From positions 17,207,925 to 17,271,924 of the forward strand of contig NC_059087.1 in assembly GCF_020497125.1 (NCBI RefSeq): DNA of 64,000 bases, given 5' to 3'. The DNA is from Mauremys mutica (taxonomy: Eukaryota > Chordata > Testudines > Geoemydidae). Shown here one piece after another: positions 44,490 to 54,629 of this stretch (within the stretch, counting starts at the first letter, position 1; every line of letters begins with the position of its first letter). The translations under genes and the position numbers were made by a program. The notes under the pieces are model-generated. The model was not told the origin of the DNA. It made no database searches and worked only from the letters and a program-made list of their open reading frames with translations.

Positions 44490-44635
44490 GTAGGAATGGT
44501 CTAGTGGTTAAAGCAGGGATCTAGGAGTCCGGACTTCTGGTGCTGACTTATCTGTGAGCAAATCACTTAACTGCTGTGTGCCTTAGTTTCCCCAAATTGA
44601 AAATGGGGGAGTAGTATTTACATGACTCACAGGGG
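44490..44635 (+). mobile_element. MIR-type CORE-SINE head and core
   Basis: GGAATGGTCTAGTGGTTAAA is the tRNA-like box A region. GAGCAAATCACTTAACTGC and TGAAAATGGGGGAGTAGTAT are the core and following part. The tail is missing. Confidence 0.75.
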
Positions 44636-44639
44636 CATC

Positions 44640-45520
44640 AGGGGGCCCAATTAGTGTTTGTCCAATTTTGAGATTTCTGGGTGAGAGGTGCCCTAGAAGC
44701 GCAGTGTATTTTTAAAACCTCAGTTCTCTCTCTGCCAATTCTAGTCCACTCTAAGGAGAAGCTGCTGTTGCAATGACAGCAGTGGATGAGCTGGTTTGGA
44801 CAAGTCCGAGTATGCAGATTTTGATGGAAGATTTCAATGAAACATGAAGACAATGAGAATGTGGGGGTAGGGGGACGGACAAGGGAGCCAGTACCCTCCA
44901 CTCCCATGGAAACAAATAGGACAAGCTGAACATTGCACTAAACCATCAAGAAACTCATTCTGTTTTTCACCAACAAAACAAACAATTCCAGGAAAGCACA
45001 GCAGAACACGCTTGTTTGAGTAGATTCCCCAGTCCCTGCTCTCCCCTGGAACGTGAAACCTTGCTGGGATAAAGCAGCAGCCCCAAGCTGCTACAGTGAG
45101 AATAATCTGCACCTCTCACTTCCCCACTGAACCTGGAATATCTAGGGCCAGCGTCGGAGTGGGTGCCGATGGTCATCGCTCTAGTGAAGTCAATGGATTT
45201 ACATGAGCTCAGAAGCTGCCCTCTACCTTCCAAACGATGCGGTTCCATTTGCGCTTTGGAAACCTGGCTGGTTTTGTTTTTAACTTTAAATACCAGGTTT
45301 GGATTTTCAGACATGGCAGGCTCCCATTTCCCCACTAAGGTAAGAGCCAGATTTTCAGAAGAGCATTCGCAGCCAGGGCCTGAATATTCACAATGCCAGG
45401 AGAAGGCAGGCTCATATCATAAGCAACAGATCATCAGGCCCTTACCACGCTGAGCTCTTTTGAAATATCAGGCCTCTAATTCTGGTGCCTCAATGAGAGC
45501 TGAGCTCTTTTGAGAGTCTA
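44640..45520. other. Unique non-coding sequence
   Basis: AGAGCCAGATTTTCAGAAGA near 45,341 and GAAATATCAGGCCTCTAATT near 45,462 are arms of short fold-back repeats. No exon is seen. Confidence 0.35.
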
Positions 45521-45521
45521 G

Positions 45522-45579
45522 AATGAAATCCTGGCCCCACTGAAATCAATTTCAAAACTCCCATTGACTTTAACAGGGC
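45522..45579. mobile_element. Short fold-back repeat ('ATTGACTT' type)
   Basis: AAATCCTGGCCCCACTGAAA and TCAATTTCAAAACTCCCATT then GACTTTAACAGGGCC are the two arms of a common palindromic repeat built around CCATTGACTT. It is directly followed by the hAT-like element at 45,588. Confidence 0.45.
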
Positions 45580-45587
45580 CTCAAATG

Positions 45588-46062
45588 CAGGGGCGGCTCT
45601 AGACATTTCGCTGCCCCAAGCACAGCGGCATGCTGCGGGGGGCGCTCTGCCGGTCACCGGTCACGCGGCTCCAGTGGACCTCCCGCAGGCATGCCTGCGG
45701 AGGGCCCGCCGGTCACGCAGCTCCAGTGGACCTCCCGCAGGCGTGCCTGCGGAGGGCCCGCCGGTCACACGGCTCCAGTGGACCTCCCGCAGGCGTGCCT
45801 GCGGAGGGCCCGCCGGTCACACGGCTCCAGTGGACCTCCCGCAGGCGTGCCTGCGGAGGCTCCGCTGGTCCCGCGGCTTCGGTTGAACTCCCGCAGGTGT
45901 GCCTGCGGACGGTCCACTGGTCCCGCGGCTCCACCAGGACCCTCCGCAGGCGTGCCGCCGAAGGCAGCCTGTCTGCCGCCCTCCCGGCGACCGGCAGAGC
46001 GCCCCCCGTGGCATGCTGCCCCAAGCACACGCTTTGTGTGCTGGGGCCTGGAGCCGCCCCTG
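45588..46062. mobile_element. GC-rich hAT-like element, copy 3, expanded by a 52-bp tandem repeat
   Basis: The ends CAGGGGCGGCTCTAG and CCTGGAGCCGCCCCTG are inverted repeats. CTCAAATG flanks it exactly at 45,580-45,587 and 46,063-46,070. At 475 bp it is the longest copy because of the tandem array at 45,676-45,960. The subterminal parts (GCCGGTCACCGG, GACCGGCAGAGCGCCCCCCG) match the copies at 23.0 and 57.6 kb. Open frames of up to 175 codons run on both strands because the repeat unit has no stop in several frames. There is no transposase. Confidence 0.92.
45676..45960. repeat. 52-bp tandem array, about six units, each with a hairpin
   Basis: Units start at 45,676, 45,728, 45,780, 45,832, 45,884 and 45,936, exactly 52 bases apart. 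The first four are nearly identical and the last two diverged. Each holds the palindrome CTCCCGCAGGCGTGCCTGCG plus GAG, and several CpGs. The sequence GCCCGCCGGTCACACGG separates the hairpins. Confidence 0.93.
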
Positions 46063-46069
46063 CTCAAAT

Positions 46070-47390
46070 GCTTGTGGAACATACCTGGCTGACAGCCTTG
46101 GGGACAGAGGCCTCTGGTTGGGTCAAAGACCATGTCCAGCCCAGGCAGCAGCAGTAAAACCAGCCTCTCACTGCCTCTCCAATGAGCCATCATCCTCTTC
46201 CTGAGGGACCACGCACAGTAATTCTCCATGCAAATGCCGCTCTGCTGAGATAGCCAACAAGGGCTTCTGTTGTGATGGAGGTCTTGCCATCCGTATCAAG
46301 GGAAAGGAACCAGGGTGACAGGTTACTGGTCCTAAATCACTGTCTGTCTTAGTGCATTTTGTGAGGTGATTTCAAACGCACGGGTAGGGCTCAGTGCTCA
46401 GCTAACGAGCGCTGACACGTCCCTCCCTTTGCTCATTCACACATGGGAGGGGGGGGGGGAAGCTTTAAAGAAACGTGCTTCCTGATTTTATAGTATCAAC
46501 TGACAACTGGGGCCACAAGCTGGTGTGGTCCAGTTAAGGCAGGGCAGAAATGAGACTTTGTCAATGTGTTAACTTTAATGAAAGCTTAATGCCTTAATTC
46601 AAGCGAGGAGGGCTTAGTTAAGGGTTAAGCAAAAATTTAATACTTTAATGGGACTAAAGACTTTAATTCATTGTTGGACTGCAAAAAACTAGCGCTCTTT
46701 TGCTGTGTCTGACACAGAGAGAGCGCGAGAGCCAATTATAAAAGAATTTGAAAGTATCAGGTTCTAAAATCAAACCATACCGTGTGCAAGAGGGAATGTG
46801 AGGTTGTTTGCATGTCACCTGCCCAAAGCTCCAAGACAAACCACTGGTGTAAATGTAGCTTGAGATTTTCAGATTAAAAAGAAAAAACTTCCCAGCTACA
46901 ATAACCTTTCTAAAAAATGTCCTCTGTGTTACTAACACCACCTCATTTATTACAACTGAAATAACTTTACAAATAATTTCCCCAGTATTTGGGGCCAGGT
47001 TTTCAAAGGAGCTCTGGGCCCAGCACCTCCCATTTTCATCAGGCGGGATGTTTTCTTAGTTTTTTGCATTGCACACAGCTAGCAACTACAGAAACAGGCT
47101 AGTTAATTTCACTTTCAGGTTCTGATGCAGTAGCAGGATAATGTAAAATTTGGGTCACAAATATATAATAGCAACACATTCCCATCCGCAATTTTGCTAA
47201 ATAAACAAATAACCCCAAATTCACTGGTCTTTCGGGGAATTAGTATCCTAGTTTGTTAAAAAGAAAACAGTGTGGATTCTGTCAGCGCTTAGTTCAATAC
47301 ACTGATTCACTTGCCTCAAAGAGTTGGGAACTATTAATCAATACAAGATCATTTAATTTACCATTTTGCAATAAAGTATCGTTGTTTTTT
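46070..47390. other. Unique non-coding sequence
   Basis: A G run of 10 lies at 46,450-46,460. GGGGCCAGGTTTTCAAAGG at 46,991 is a fold-back repeat arm. Otherwise AT-rich and featureless. Confidence 0.4.
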
Positions 47391-47394
47391 ACAT

Positions 47395-47580
47395 TTACGT
47401 TATAAAGCACTTTCAGCTGTAAGTGTCAAAGATCTCCACAAAGGTGGATAAGTATTTCAATATTGCCTTTGGGGAAACCGAGGCACAGTGAAGTTAAACA
47501 ACATGCTAAAGGTCACACAAATGACCTTGCACAGGTTTTGACCATCCTGCCCTAAAAGGCAGAGTCCAGCTGCTCTCCTG
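47395..47580 (-). mobile_element. MIR-type remnant, antisense
   Basis: TATAAAGCACTTTCAGCTG, then GGGGAAACCGAGGCACAGTG and GCTAAAGGTCACACAAATG follow the inverted MIR order (tail side, poly-purine block, core). Strongly diverged. Confidence 0.5.
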
Positions 47581-47584
47581 TGAA

Positions 47585-48955
47585 AGGGATTGGAACGTCA
47601 AGAGAGCCTTCGATTTAGAAAATACTGTCACTCTCTTGGGTGTAACCTGATACAATATACAGCTTGGTGATTCAGTTAGACTGTCATCTCTTCAAACAGA
47701 AATCTGCCCAACCTATGCAGAAAGGACGCATATGTTTCCTATAATGAGACTGTATGTCATTTTTTATGTGTGTGGACTGTTTATATGAAAAGACCTACTC
47801 CTTGCTATCCCATACCTATCAGTTTTTCTCTATATAGACTCCGACAAGCCTAATATGTAAAATACATTACAGTTATATAGGACCTGAGCCTCATGTATTT
47901 TCAAAGAGCTGATAACATAAGCTGAGAGGAATGCGTGCAAGGGTGTTATAAAGCTCGACTCTGTGTTCCTCCGAGCCTGAGGCTGCTGTTGGCAAAGGCA
48001 GCCTCTTTGCATTAATTAGAGCAACTTCAGCAATGCTCTAACACAGAGAAATTGCTAATAGCTCCAAGAGGCTGAAACCAGAGTCAGGGATTAGGAGGGC
48101 ATAGAGGAGGACCAGCCACACCCTATTTCTTCAGAGGATCCCCCTACACTGGGGTGATCCTGGTGGGGCTGGATGCACTTTTCATGGCCAGAATGCGCTG
48201 GTAGCATGGTGCAAAGACTCAATGTTTGTATGTTACACAGAATTTTGATCTGTGTGGGGAGTTTTTACCTGATTCAGAAAGCCAAGGTTCCTTTTAGCTG
48301 ACCCCACTCCTCAGCGCATCACCTAGCTGTGCCAGAATAAACCCTCCCCAGCTATTCACCTGTCACACCTCCATGGCTCTTGTGGCTGATTGCAGGCCCC
48401 AGCAGCGGTGTCCTGTGGGGGTGGGGGATTTATCAGACACTAGCAGTAATTATTCCACTTTGATTCTTGCTTGTCTCTGGCCCATGAAATCAAGGCCACA
48501 CTTCGGGGGGGGGGGGTAATATGGGAGGGAGAATGCTCTCATCTTCAGAGATAGGAGCTGGGCCCAGACTGCCTTAACTGGTTCCACAGAGCTGTTGCTT
48601 TCTGAAGCAAGCATGCCAGAACAATGTCATCTCAATACCGCAGGCTAATCTAGGTGAAACTGAGCGTGACGGACTTCATGCATGACAGCCAGGAAGCCAA
48701 GCATGGGAGGTCAGCATTGGCCTAGGCTGTAGCTTCCCAGCAGCCGGCTTAGAGAAAGGAGGCACGCAGGCTGTGAGAGCTACTCCAGAAAACCCAATCA
48801 TCTCTGCCATCCACCTCCACGGAATCCGTGCATCTGCTTTATGAACGCAGGGAGGGACCTGATCCCTAACCCTGGTGGCCTGACAGCCCTTGGCTGGAGT
48901 TCTAGGATCCCATCTTCTGACCGAGGTGAACGGCTGCTGTTTTTTCAAACCTGCT
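47585..48955. other. Unique non-coding sequence
   Basis: A G run of 11 lies near 48,506. No repeat family or exon recognised. Confidence 0.4.
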
Positions 48956-48959
48956 GTCA

Positions 48960-49335
48960 TTAACAAATGAGGCACGGGGCTTGATTAATTCCACAGGTTT
49001 CTTCCATTAGGAGCCACTACATCACTGCTGCACAAGAGCCTTCCTCCCCTCAGAGCTGACCTTCCTCCCACTGCGTGGCCATTTCCCTTGGCTGTGGAAG
49101 TTATTACAGACTGGTTATTTGAAAGACCTGGAAACCGGGGCAGCCGCTGCTTCCTTTCATCTCCAGCTCTGCTGCTCCTCACTCCTTGGCAGTTTGGAAG
49201 GATGGTGGAAGTAATTAATGGTTGGGGAGGGGTGGAGGAGGCGCTCTTGAGAGGAGAGTCAAAAATTCCTCTTGACAATGACCACATGTCTGAGGCTTGG
49301 CTACCAGTTCACCTGACAGCAATAAGGGCTAATAG
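48960..49335. other. Unique sequence, possibly conserved non-coding
   Basis: This stretch is free of repeat landmarks and carries several TAAT-type cores (CTTGATTAATTCC, GGAAGTAATTAATGG) beside mixed-composition sequence. This is a common look of vertebrate regulatory DNA, but conservation cannot be measured here. Confidence 0.25.
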
Positions 49336-49339
49336 CCAT

Positions 49340-49905
49340 TAGTCACCACCGCAGACATGCTGCATGCGTTTTTGTGATTTCTTTTTCTTTCTTTCTCCCT
49401 GTGTCAGCCATCCTGGCGCTTTCAGACAGCTTCTTTTGTCATCTTGCCGGGAGGAGAGAGGGGAGCTCATGGCTCAGAGAGCTTGGTCAGCATCCTTGGC
49501 GGAAGGGGATAAAAATGATCTTCAAGGGCGAAAAAATACCTGCGATACAAACCCCACCCCCTCACATTATCCAGGGACTGAGTAAGAGAACAGCAGCAGT
49601 GGCTGCTGGGCAGCTGGCAGTCTAGTATTAACTGAGCCCACATGACACTTCCCAGCTAATCAAAAAAGAGGAGACAGATGATGATTGTACATCAGAGATC
49701 CCACTGGAACAAAAGACGGGCCCGAACTAGAATGTTCCGCTCCAGCTGTGTCCAAGTGTGAGGATATTTGGATCCAGGGTTTCAGTTCAGGCCAATCTGG
49801 AATTGACACGTGCGCCGTGGTTTGGGGAAATTTTTTTCACTAATTCATATCACTATTCCTGACTTGGGAGTCAGGTTGGTCAGGAGGGAAATCCTAGGTA
49901 AGCAT
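49340..49905. other. Unique non-coding sequence
   Basis: Nothing recognisable. Confidence 0.4.
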
Positions 49906-49909
49906 CGTT

Positions 49910-50235
49910 GTCTCCAGGTTACAGATGGGAAAATGTAGGCACAGACAGGTTATGACCAAAAGATCCACTAATTTGGGGTCCACTAACTTCTGGGTGCACA
50001 ACTAGACACCACTCAGGCCTGTTTGGCATTATTAAATGCTGAGCACGCATGTCTTCCATTGACCTGTAACAGGAAGACTCTAGCCATCGCAAGCTGAGGA
50101 ATCAAAAAACTAAGGCTCCAAAAATAAGGAGGAATTTCTGACCCAATGTGTCTAGTCCAAGCAGGTCAGTGCCAGAGCCAGGCCAGCAATCCAGGTCTCC
50201 TGATTCCCGCCCCATTGTCCTATCCTTTGGAGACA
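49910..50235 (-). mobile_element. MIR-type CORE-SINE, antisense, interrupted
   Basis: TTACAGATGGGAAAATGTAG at the left is the inverted post-core part. CAGTGCCAGAGCCAGGCC followed by CAGGTCTCCTGATTCCCGCC and CATTGTCCTATCC at the right is the inverted tRNA-like head. The roughly 200 bases between are not MIR, so the copy is split by insertion or is two fragments. Confidence 0.5.
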
Positions 50236-50321
50236 GGCCGAAGCAACAAAATGGGCGTGCTGCTCAGGACGCTGTTCGCCCCCCACTCATACACCTCTAG
50301 ATCTGGGCTTTCTGGAATTAA

Positions 50322-50616
50322 GGCCTGGTCTACACTGGGGGGGGGGTCGAACTAAGGTACGCAACTTCAGCTACGTGAATAGCGTAGCTGAAGTCGAACT
50401 ACCTTAGTTCGAACTACTTACCCATCCTCACGGCGCGGGATCGATGTCCGCGGCTGCCCCGTCGACTCCGCCACCGCCGTTTGCAGTGGTGGAGTTCCGG
50501 AGTCGATGGGAGCGCGTTCGGAGTTCGATATATCGCGTCTAGATGAGACGCGATATATCGAACTCCGAGAAGTCAATTGCTACCCGCCGATCCGGGCGGG
50601 TAGTATGGACGTACCC
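50322..50616. mobile_element. PIF/Harbinger-like MITE made of consecutive hairpins
   Basis: The ends GGCCTGGTCTACACTGG and AGTATGGACGTACCC are imperfect inverted repeats (9 of 15), flanked by TAA on both sides (50,319-50,321 and 50,617-50,619). A 3-bp TAA duplication suits PIF/Harbinger. The interior holds hairpins at 50,347-50,412 (13-bp outer and 12-bp inner perfect stems), 50,461-50,506 (GTCGACTCCGCCACC region) and 50,519-50,567 (22-bp perfect stem), and a short ACCCGCC/GGGCGGGT stem at 50,582-50,601. Non-coding and CpG-rich. Confidence 0.8.
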
Positions 50617-50619
50617 TAA

Positions 50620-50930
50620 CAGTAAATTAGCCGCTTTCCAAGGTAAAAGCTGCCAACAGAAAACAGGTTATGCACCAAAACGAAGCGCTATAAAGAACCA
50701 GGATATGACACGCATTGGACCCTTGTACTGAGTGGGATTGCTGTGCGGAGAGGGGCGATTCTATTTCCAAGAGAATTTTGATATTTCAAAATTTGGCTCC
50801 ATTCCCGTTTGGAATGAAACCCACAAACAGCCCCAGAGCAAAGGCTTCCCACTCCCTGTCAGCCTAACCAGAAGGCAACCGTCAAGGTCTTCTCCAGGCT
50901 GCCCTGTGTCTGTCTGAGGTACTTACATGG
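50620..50930. other. Unique non-coding sequence
   Basis: Nothing recognisable. Confidence 0.4.
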
Positions 50931-50934
50931 TCCC

Positions 50935-51165
50935 CATTAGCACATTGTCTGAGCATCTCACAATCATTAATGCACTTCTCCTGCCACAATCCCTGTGAGG
51001 TGGGCATTGCTATGATCCCTATTTTACAGATGGGGATCTGAGACACACAGAGACCAAGTTACTGCCCAAGGTCACACATGAAAACTGTGGTAGAGCGGAG
51101 ACTTGAACCCATGTCTCTCTCAACTAGGGGCTTCATCATTGGACCATCCATCCCTCTGTAGATGA
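50935..51165 (-). mobile_element. MIR-type CORE-SINE, antisense
   Basis: CACAATCCCTGTGAGGTGGG, TTTTACAGATGGGGATCTGA, CCCAAGGTCACACATGAAA and TGAACCCATGTCTCTCTC follow the inverted MIR order through core and head. Well preserved. Confidence 0.8.
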
Positions 51166-51169
51166 CTGT

Positions 51170-51935
51170 TTAGAATAGAAGTCTATCAGTTCCGTTTCAG
51201 AGAGACCATGTAAGACTTTGTAAGATTGCCAGGCCTTCCTGTCCGATCTGTGATGGCCCCTGTGTGCTTTATAAGACATAAGACAGAGATCTCCATGCTA
51301 AAGTCATGCTTTATCTTCTCACAGGAGCAGTACTATCTCCCACTTCCCGGCACAGTACGTGATTTGGCTAGAAAGAAAAGGGTTGCTTATTTCTAGAGGA
51401 GTTTTCCGATGTGTCTGACTTAGACATCAGTCACTGTAAGTAATTGTTGTGTTACTGACAGAAGAGCCAATCCTCCCCTGGGCTGAGTGGCCATCCTGTT
51501 TGTAAAGGGAACTGCACTCTCTGAGGCAAGCAGCGACAGGCTTGATTGGCATTCAGTTGCCATGCAGAAGTTAAACCAGATGAGCTGTGTCAGCCAGTGG
51601 AAGGCAAATGCATGGTAGCTGCTCTGAAAGCCTATCTTCCCCTAAATTTGTCACTGACTGCATTGTTATCTGCAAGGGGGCAGAATGTAATCAGAAACAC
51701 ATTTCTGAGTGAAGGACTGACCTTTGCAGAATCACCAGGAATGTCTGAAGTCATACAGCTGTGCAAGTGCCCTGCTTGCTCAGCCAGGCGGAGCTGCGCC
51801 CGGTGCTCGGAACGTGCATATGGTGCCGAGCAGCATTTCTTGCCACCTGAAATCTGTGCCCTGTATTTGGAAATAAACTTTCTGGTATCAGCGGGAGCTG
51901 CTGGGTCCTGAGCTGTTTTGAAAGTCTGGCCGCTT
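51170..51935. other. Unique non-coding sequence
   Basis: The 121-codon frame at 51,546-51,911 contains a run of cysteines (KCPACSARRSCARC), but it matches no zinc-finger spacing I know, has no flanking splice context that I trust and is unsupported. It is not called as a gene. Confidence 0.4.
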
Positions 51936-51939
51936 CATA

Positions 51940-52735
51940 GATTCAGAGAGTTTCATAAGGCCAAAAGGGAGCATTAGATCAACTAGTCTGACCTCCTGTA
52001 TAGCACAGACCATTACATTTCACCTAGTTACTCCTGTAGCAAGCCCAATAACTTGTGTTTGGCTAGAGCAGATCTTCCAGAAAGGCATCCTGTCTGGATA
52101 TAAAGACATCAAGAGATGGAAAATCCACTGCTTCCCTTGGTAGTTTGCTCCAGTGATTAATCACCCTCACTGTTAAAAATGTTTGCCCAGTTTCTAATTT
52201 GAATTTGTCTGGCTTCAGCTGCCAGCTATTGGTCCTTGTTATGCCTTTCTCTGCTAGATTAAAGAGCTCTTTAGTACCTGGTATTTTCTCCCCAGAAAGG
52301 TTCTGATCCACTGTAATCAAGTCACCTCTCAATCTGCTTTTTGATAAGCTAAAACAGATTGAGAGCTTTCACTCTCTATTTTCTCCAGCCCTCAAATCAT
52401 TTTTGTGGCTCTCCAATTTTTCAGTATCTTTTTAAAGTCTTCACACCAGAACTGGACACAATATTCCAGAATCGGTCTCTTCAGTGCCGTACACACAGGT
52501 AAAAATCACCTTCCTACTCTTATTCACTACTCTCCTGTTTAAATGGCCAAGGATCCCATTAGCCCTTTTTGTCATGGCATCTCACTGGGAAGTCACGTTC
52601 AGTTGCTGGTCCACTGTGACCACTAAATCCTTTTCAGAGTCGCTGCTTTCCAGGATACAGTCCCCCACTCTTTAGGGATGGCCTCCATTCCTTGTTCCTA
52701 GATATATAACACTGCATTTAATTGTAGGTGTCCAA
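51940..52735 (-). mobile_element. CR1 LINE, 5'-truncated, antisense
   Basis: The left edge is the inverted CR1 3' end (TTCATAGATTCAGAGAGTTT, CTAGTCTGACCTCCTGTA). On the minus strand the C-terminal part of ORF2 precedes it: CATTAAATGCAGTG-type upstream sequence, TCTGGAATATTGTGTCCAGT (post-RT segment), then the C-terminal frame. It is about 800 bp of a full element of about 4-5 kb. Confidence 0.85.
52063..52332 (-). pseudogene. CR1 ORF2 C-terminal fragment
   Basis: An 89-codon open frame starts MRGDLITVDQ and passes through ELFNLAEKGITRTNSW, FKLETGQTFLTVRVINHW and SKLPREAVDFPSL. This is the conserved C-terminal module that follows reverse transcriptase in CR1-like LINEs: an RGDLI motif, then R-V-x-N-x-W-x-x-LP. 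The frame is open here by survival; the catalytic parts are missing upstream, so no function is retained. Its relation to the element end is the expected one, with the 3' UTR directly after it. Confidence 0.8.
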
Positions 52736-52739
52736 GTGG

Positions 52740-53130
52740 GAATTGAACCCCTTGGGAGATCTGGACCCAATGGTGGGTGATGAGCACTACTGGAAGTCTG
52801 GCCCACGGCCCATAGACATCACATGGACAAGCAGGTAAGAGAGGCTATAATGTCGGTGGCGTTAGAGCCAATGGGAGCAATATTGACTTGCAATATGGGG
52901 GAAAGTGTTCAGGTGTGCGGAAGAACATTAGCAAGTGAGAAGTCTTTGTAAAAGACCATCAAAATGGCTAGCTGACAGCCTATTGATGTTGTAGGTTCTT
53001 GCAAGATATTGTATGAATATTCATGAGGCAAGATTCTCAAAAGCACTCAGTACCCAGCATGTACCCAACTCTTTGAAGATCTGACCCTGGAAAGTACAGA
53101 GAATCCTTTGTAAGCACTGGATGCTCAGTG
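52740..53130. other. Unique non-coding sequence
   Basis: Nothing recognisable. Confidence 0.4.
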
Positions 53131-53132
53131 GT

Positions 53133-53572
53133 AGAGCTGTGTGAACTTTTTCTGGTGAACCTTTTTTTGGCAAAAAATGCAGATTTGGTGATACCGCAAC
53201 ATTTTCCAAACTGGAGTTGGTTTCACCGAATTGTTTCAGTCAAAAACAAACAAACAAAAAAACCCCAGAAACATCTGAAAAACACTGAAATGTATCTTTT
53301 TGACATTTTTGAAATTAAACCTTTTGATTTTTTTGGCTTGAAACAACTTTTTGTTTCAAAATTTCCTATCATATTTTTTAAAGAAATAGTTTAAAATTGG
53401 TCAAAATCTAAACAAAACTTTTTTTTTACCTAAAATAATTTTTTTCTGACTTTTTTGTTTCACTGAAAATTTCTAAAAATGTTGTTTCCAGTTTGACCTG
53501 AAATAAAATCTCCCCCACCTCAGTTTTTCGGAATTGCCAGAGAACTGAAAAGTCTGTTATTCGCACAGCTCT
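53133..53572. mobile_element. AT-rich inverted-terminal-repeat element
   Basis: AGAGCTGTGTGAA at the left is inverted at the right as TTCGCACAGCTCT (12 of 13). The interior of about 410 bp is built from T- and A-rich phrases such as TTGAAACAACTTTTTGTTTC and CACTGAAAATTTC. I know such blocks as frequent reptile repeats beginning with an AGAGCTGTG-like end. No clean target duplication is visible, so the superfamily is open. The short frames inside are AT-driven artefacts. Confidence 0.6.
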
Positions 53573-53574
53573 TC

Positions 53575-54495
53575 TTGGCACATTGCATGACCACTGGTCA
53601 GTCAGAGTAAAAGTCCCCAGTGGTGTGATAAGCATGGGAAGGATTGCACCTGGAGAGGGCAGCTGAGTCTAGAAACCATTTAGTGGGGCTGTTCCTTCCT
53701 GCTGGACTAATAGAATTAAAAAAAAAACACCCTCCTTGCAACACACATCCCTGGCGCAGTTACAGAAGAAAGCTTCCTGCAGCTTGTTTAGACGAACCAC
53801 CACCAGAAATTAAGTCTCGTCTACATGAGGCAGGTTTTGCCAGCATAACCACATCAGTAATAAAATCACCGTCCTAACTGACATTGAAAGTCTTGTATCA
53901 CTTTAAGTGCAGATCACCCTTTCTATGCTCTTCTGACCCAATGATTCTGTTGACTACATATCAAAGTTAGGTGAAATAAAACCTTTGCACCAAACAAACA
54001 AAAAGCCACATAAGTCATTTTAATCACTGCCTTTTGTTTTCCTATTTTAAATTTTCTTCTTTTAAAACCCAATACAATCAATCAGAACTGAAGAAATTCC
54101 TGAAACTGATGAGAAGAAAAAAACAAACAAACAAACAAAACAAACAACTAATAGATTGCAAACAAAATCATCATTTTTCAAGCAAAGCCAGTTTCTATTC
54201 CTACAGCTACAGTGGGAGAGAATAGGTGAGCCTAATGCTTGGCTGATTTTCTGGCTCTTCAAATAAGAATACACCTCCCAGATCTCTTGTGTACATAAAT
54301 CCTATAGCTGCCAATGCACCTCATGCACAGGATTAGAATCATTTCAAGGCTAGACGCAGGAGCCAGAATGCCTTAATGGGAAAGGTACATCTCCGAAAGG
54401 TGTTATGGCAATTTGCAGACAAGTGTCTGCTTGGACAGCTGGGATTTTACTCCAGTGAGGCACAAATTGAATATATAAAAGAGCAAGAGCTTTAA
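53575..54495. other. Unique AT-rich non-coding sequence
   Basis: A (AAAC)n-like tract lies at 54,118-54,147. TTAAGTCTCGTCTACATGA near 53,811 resembles a decayed Harbinger-like end. Otherwise featureless. Confidence 0.4.
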
Positions 54496-54499
54496 GAGC

Positions 54500-54628
54500 C
54501 AGAGTTTCAAAAGACGTCAGCCCCCTTTTAGGCATCTAAAATAAAGCCAAATTTCCAAAGGGCTCAGCACCAGTCGCACCTATTGAAATACTTACATGAT
54601 CATGTTGAGCTTTTTGGAAATTTTAGCC
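54500..54628. mobile_element. Short fold-back repeat ('TTTCAAAAG..CTTTTTGGAAA' type)
   Basis: GAGTTTCAAAAGACGTCAGC and AATTTCCAAAGGGCTCAGCA on one side, and GTTGAGCTTTTTGGAAATTT on the other, form imperfect inverted arms. Related arms occur near 45.3, 47.0 and 54.9 kb. Confidence 0.4.
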
Positions 54629-54629
54629 A

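Noticed and set aside
45676..45960. CRISPR-like regular repeats
   Set aside because: Units are directly tandem with no unique spacers and lie within transposon ends in a vertebrate genome.
45630..46157. 175-codon repetitive protein-like frame with 50-residue repeats
   Set aside because: It is a translation of the 52-bp tandem array inside a hAT-like element. Similar frames exist on both strands and in several phases, and 52 is not a multiple of three, so a real repeat protein is excluded.
51546..51911. 121-codon frame with clustered cysteines
   Set aside because: Cysteine spacing fits no zinc-binding family I recognise, and nothing else supports translation.
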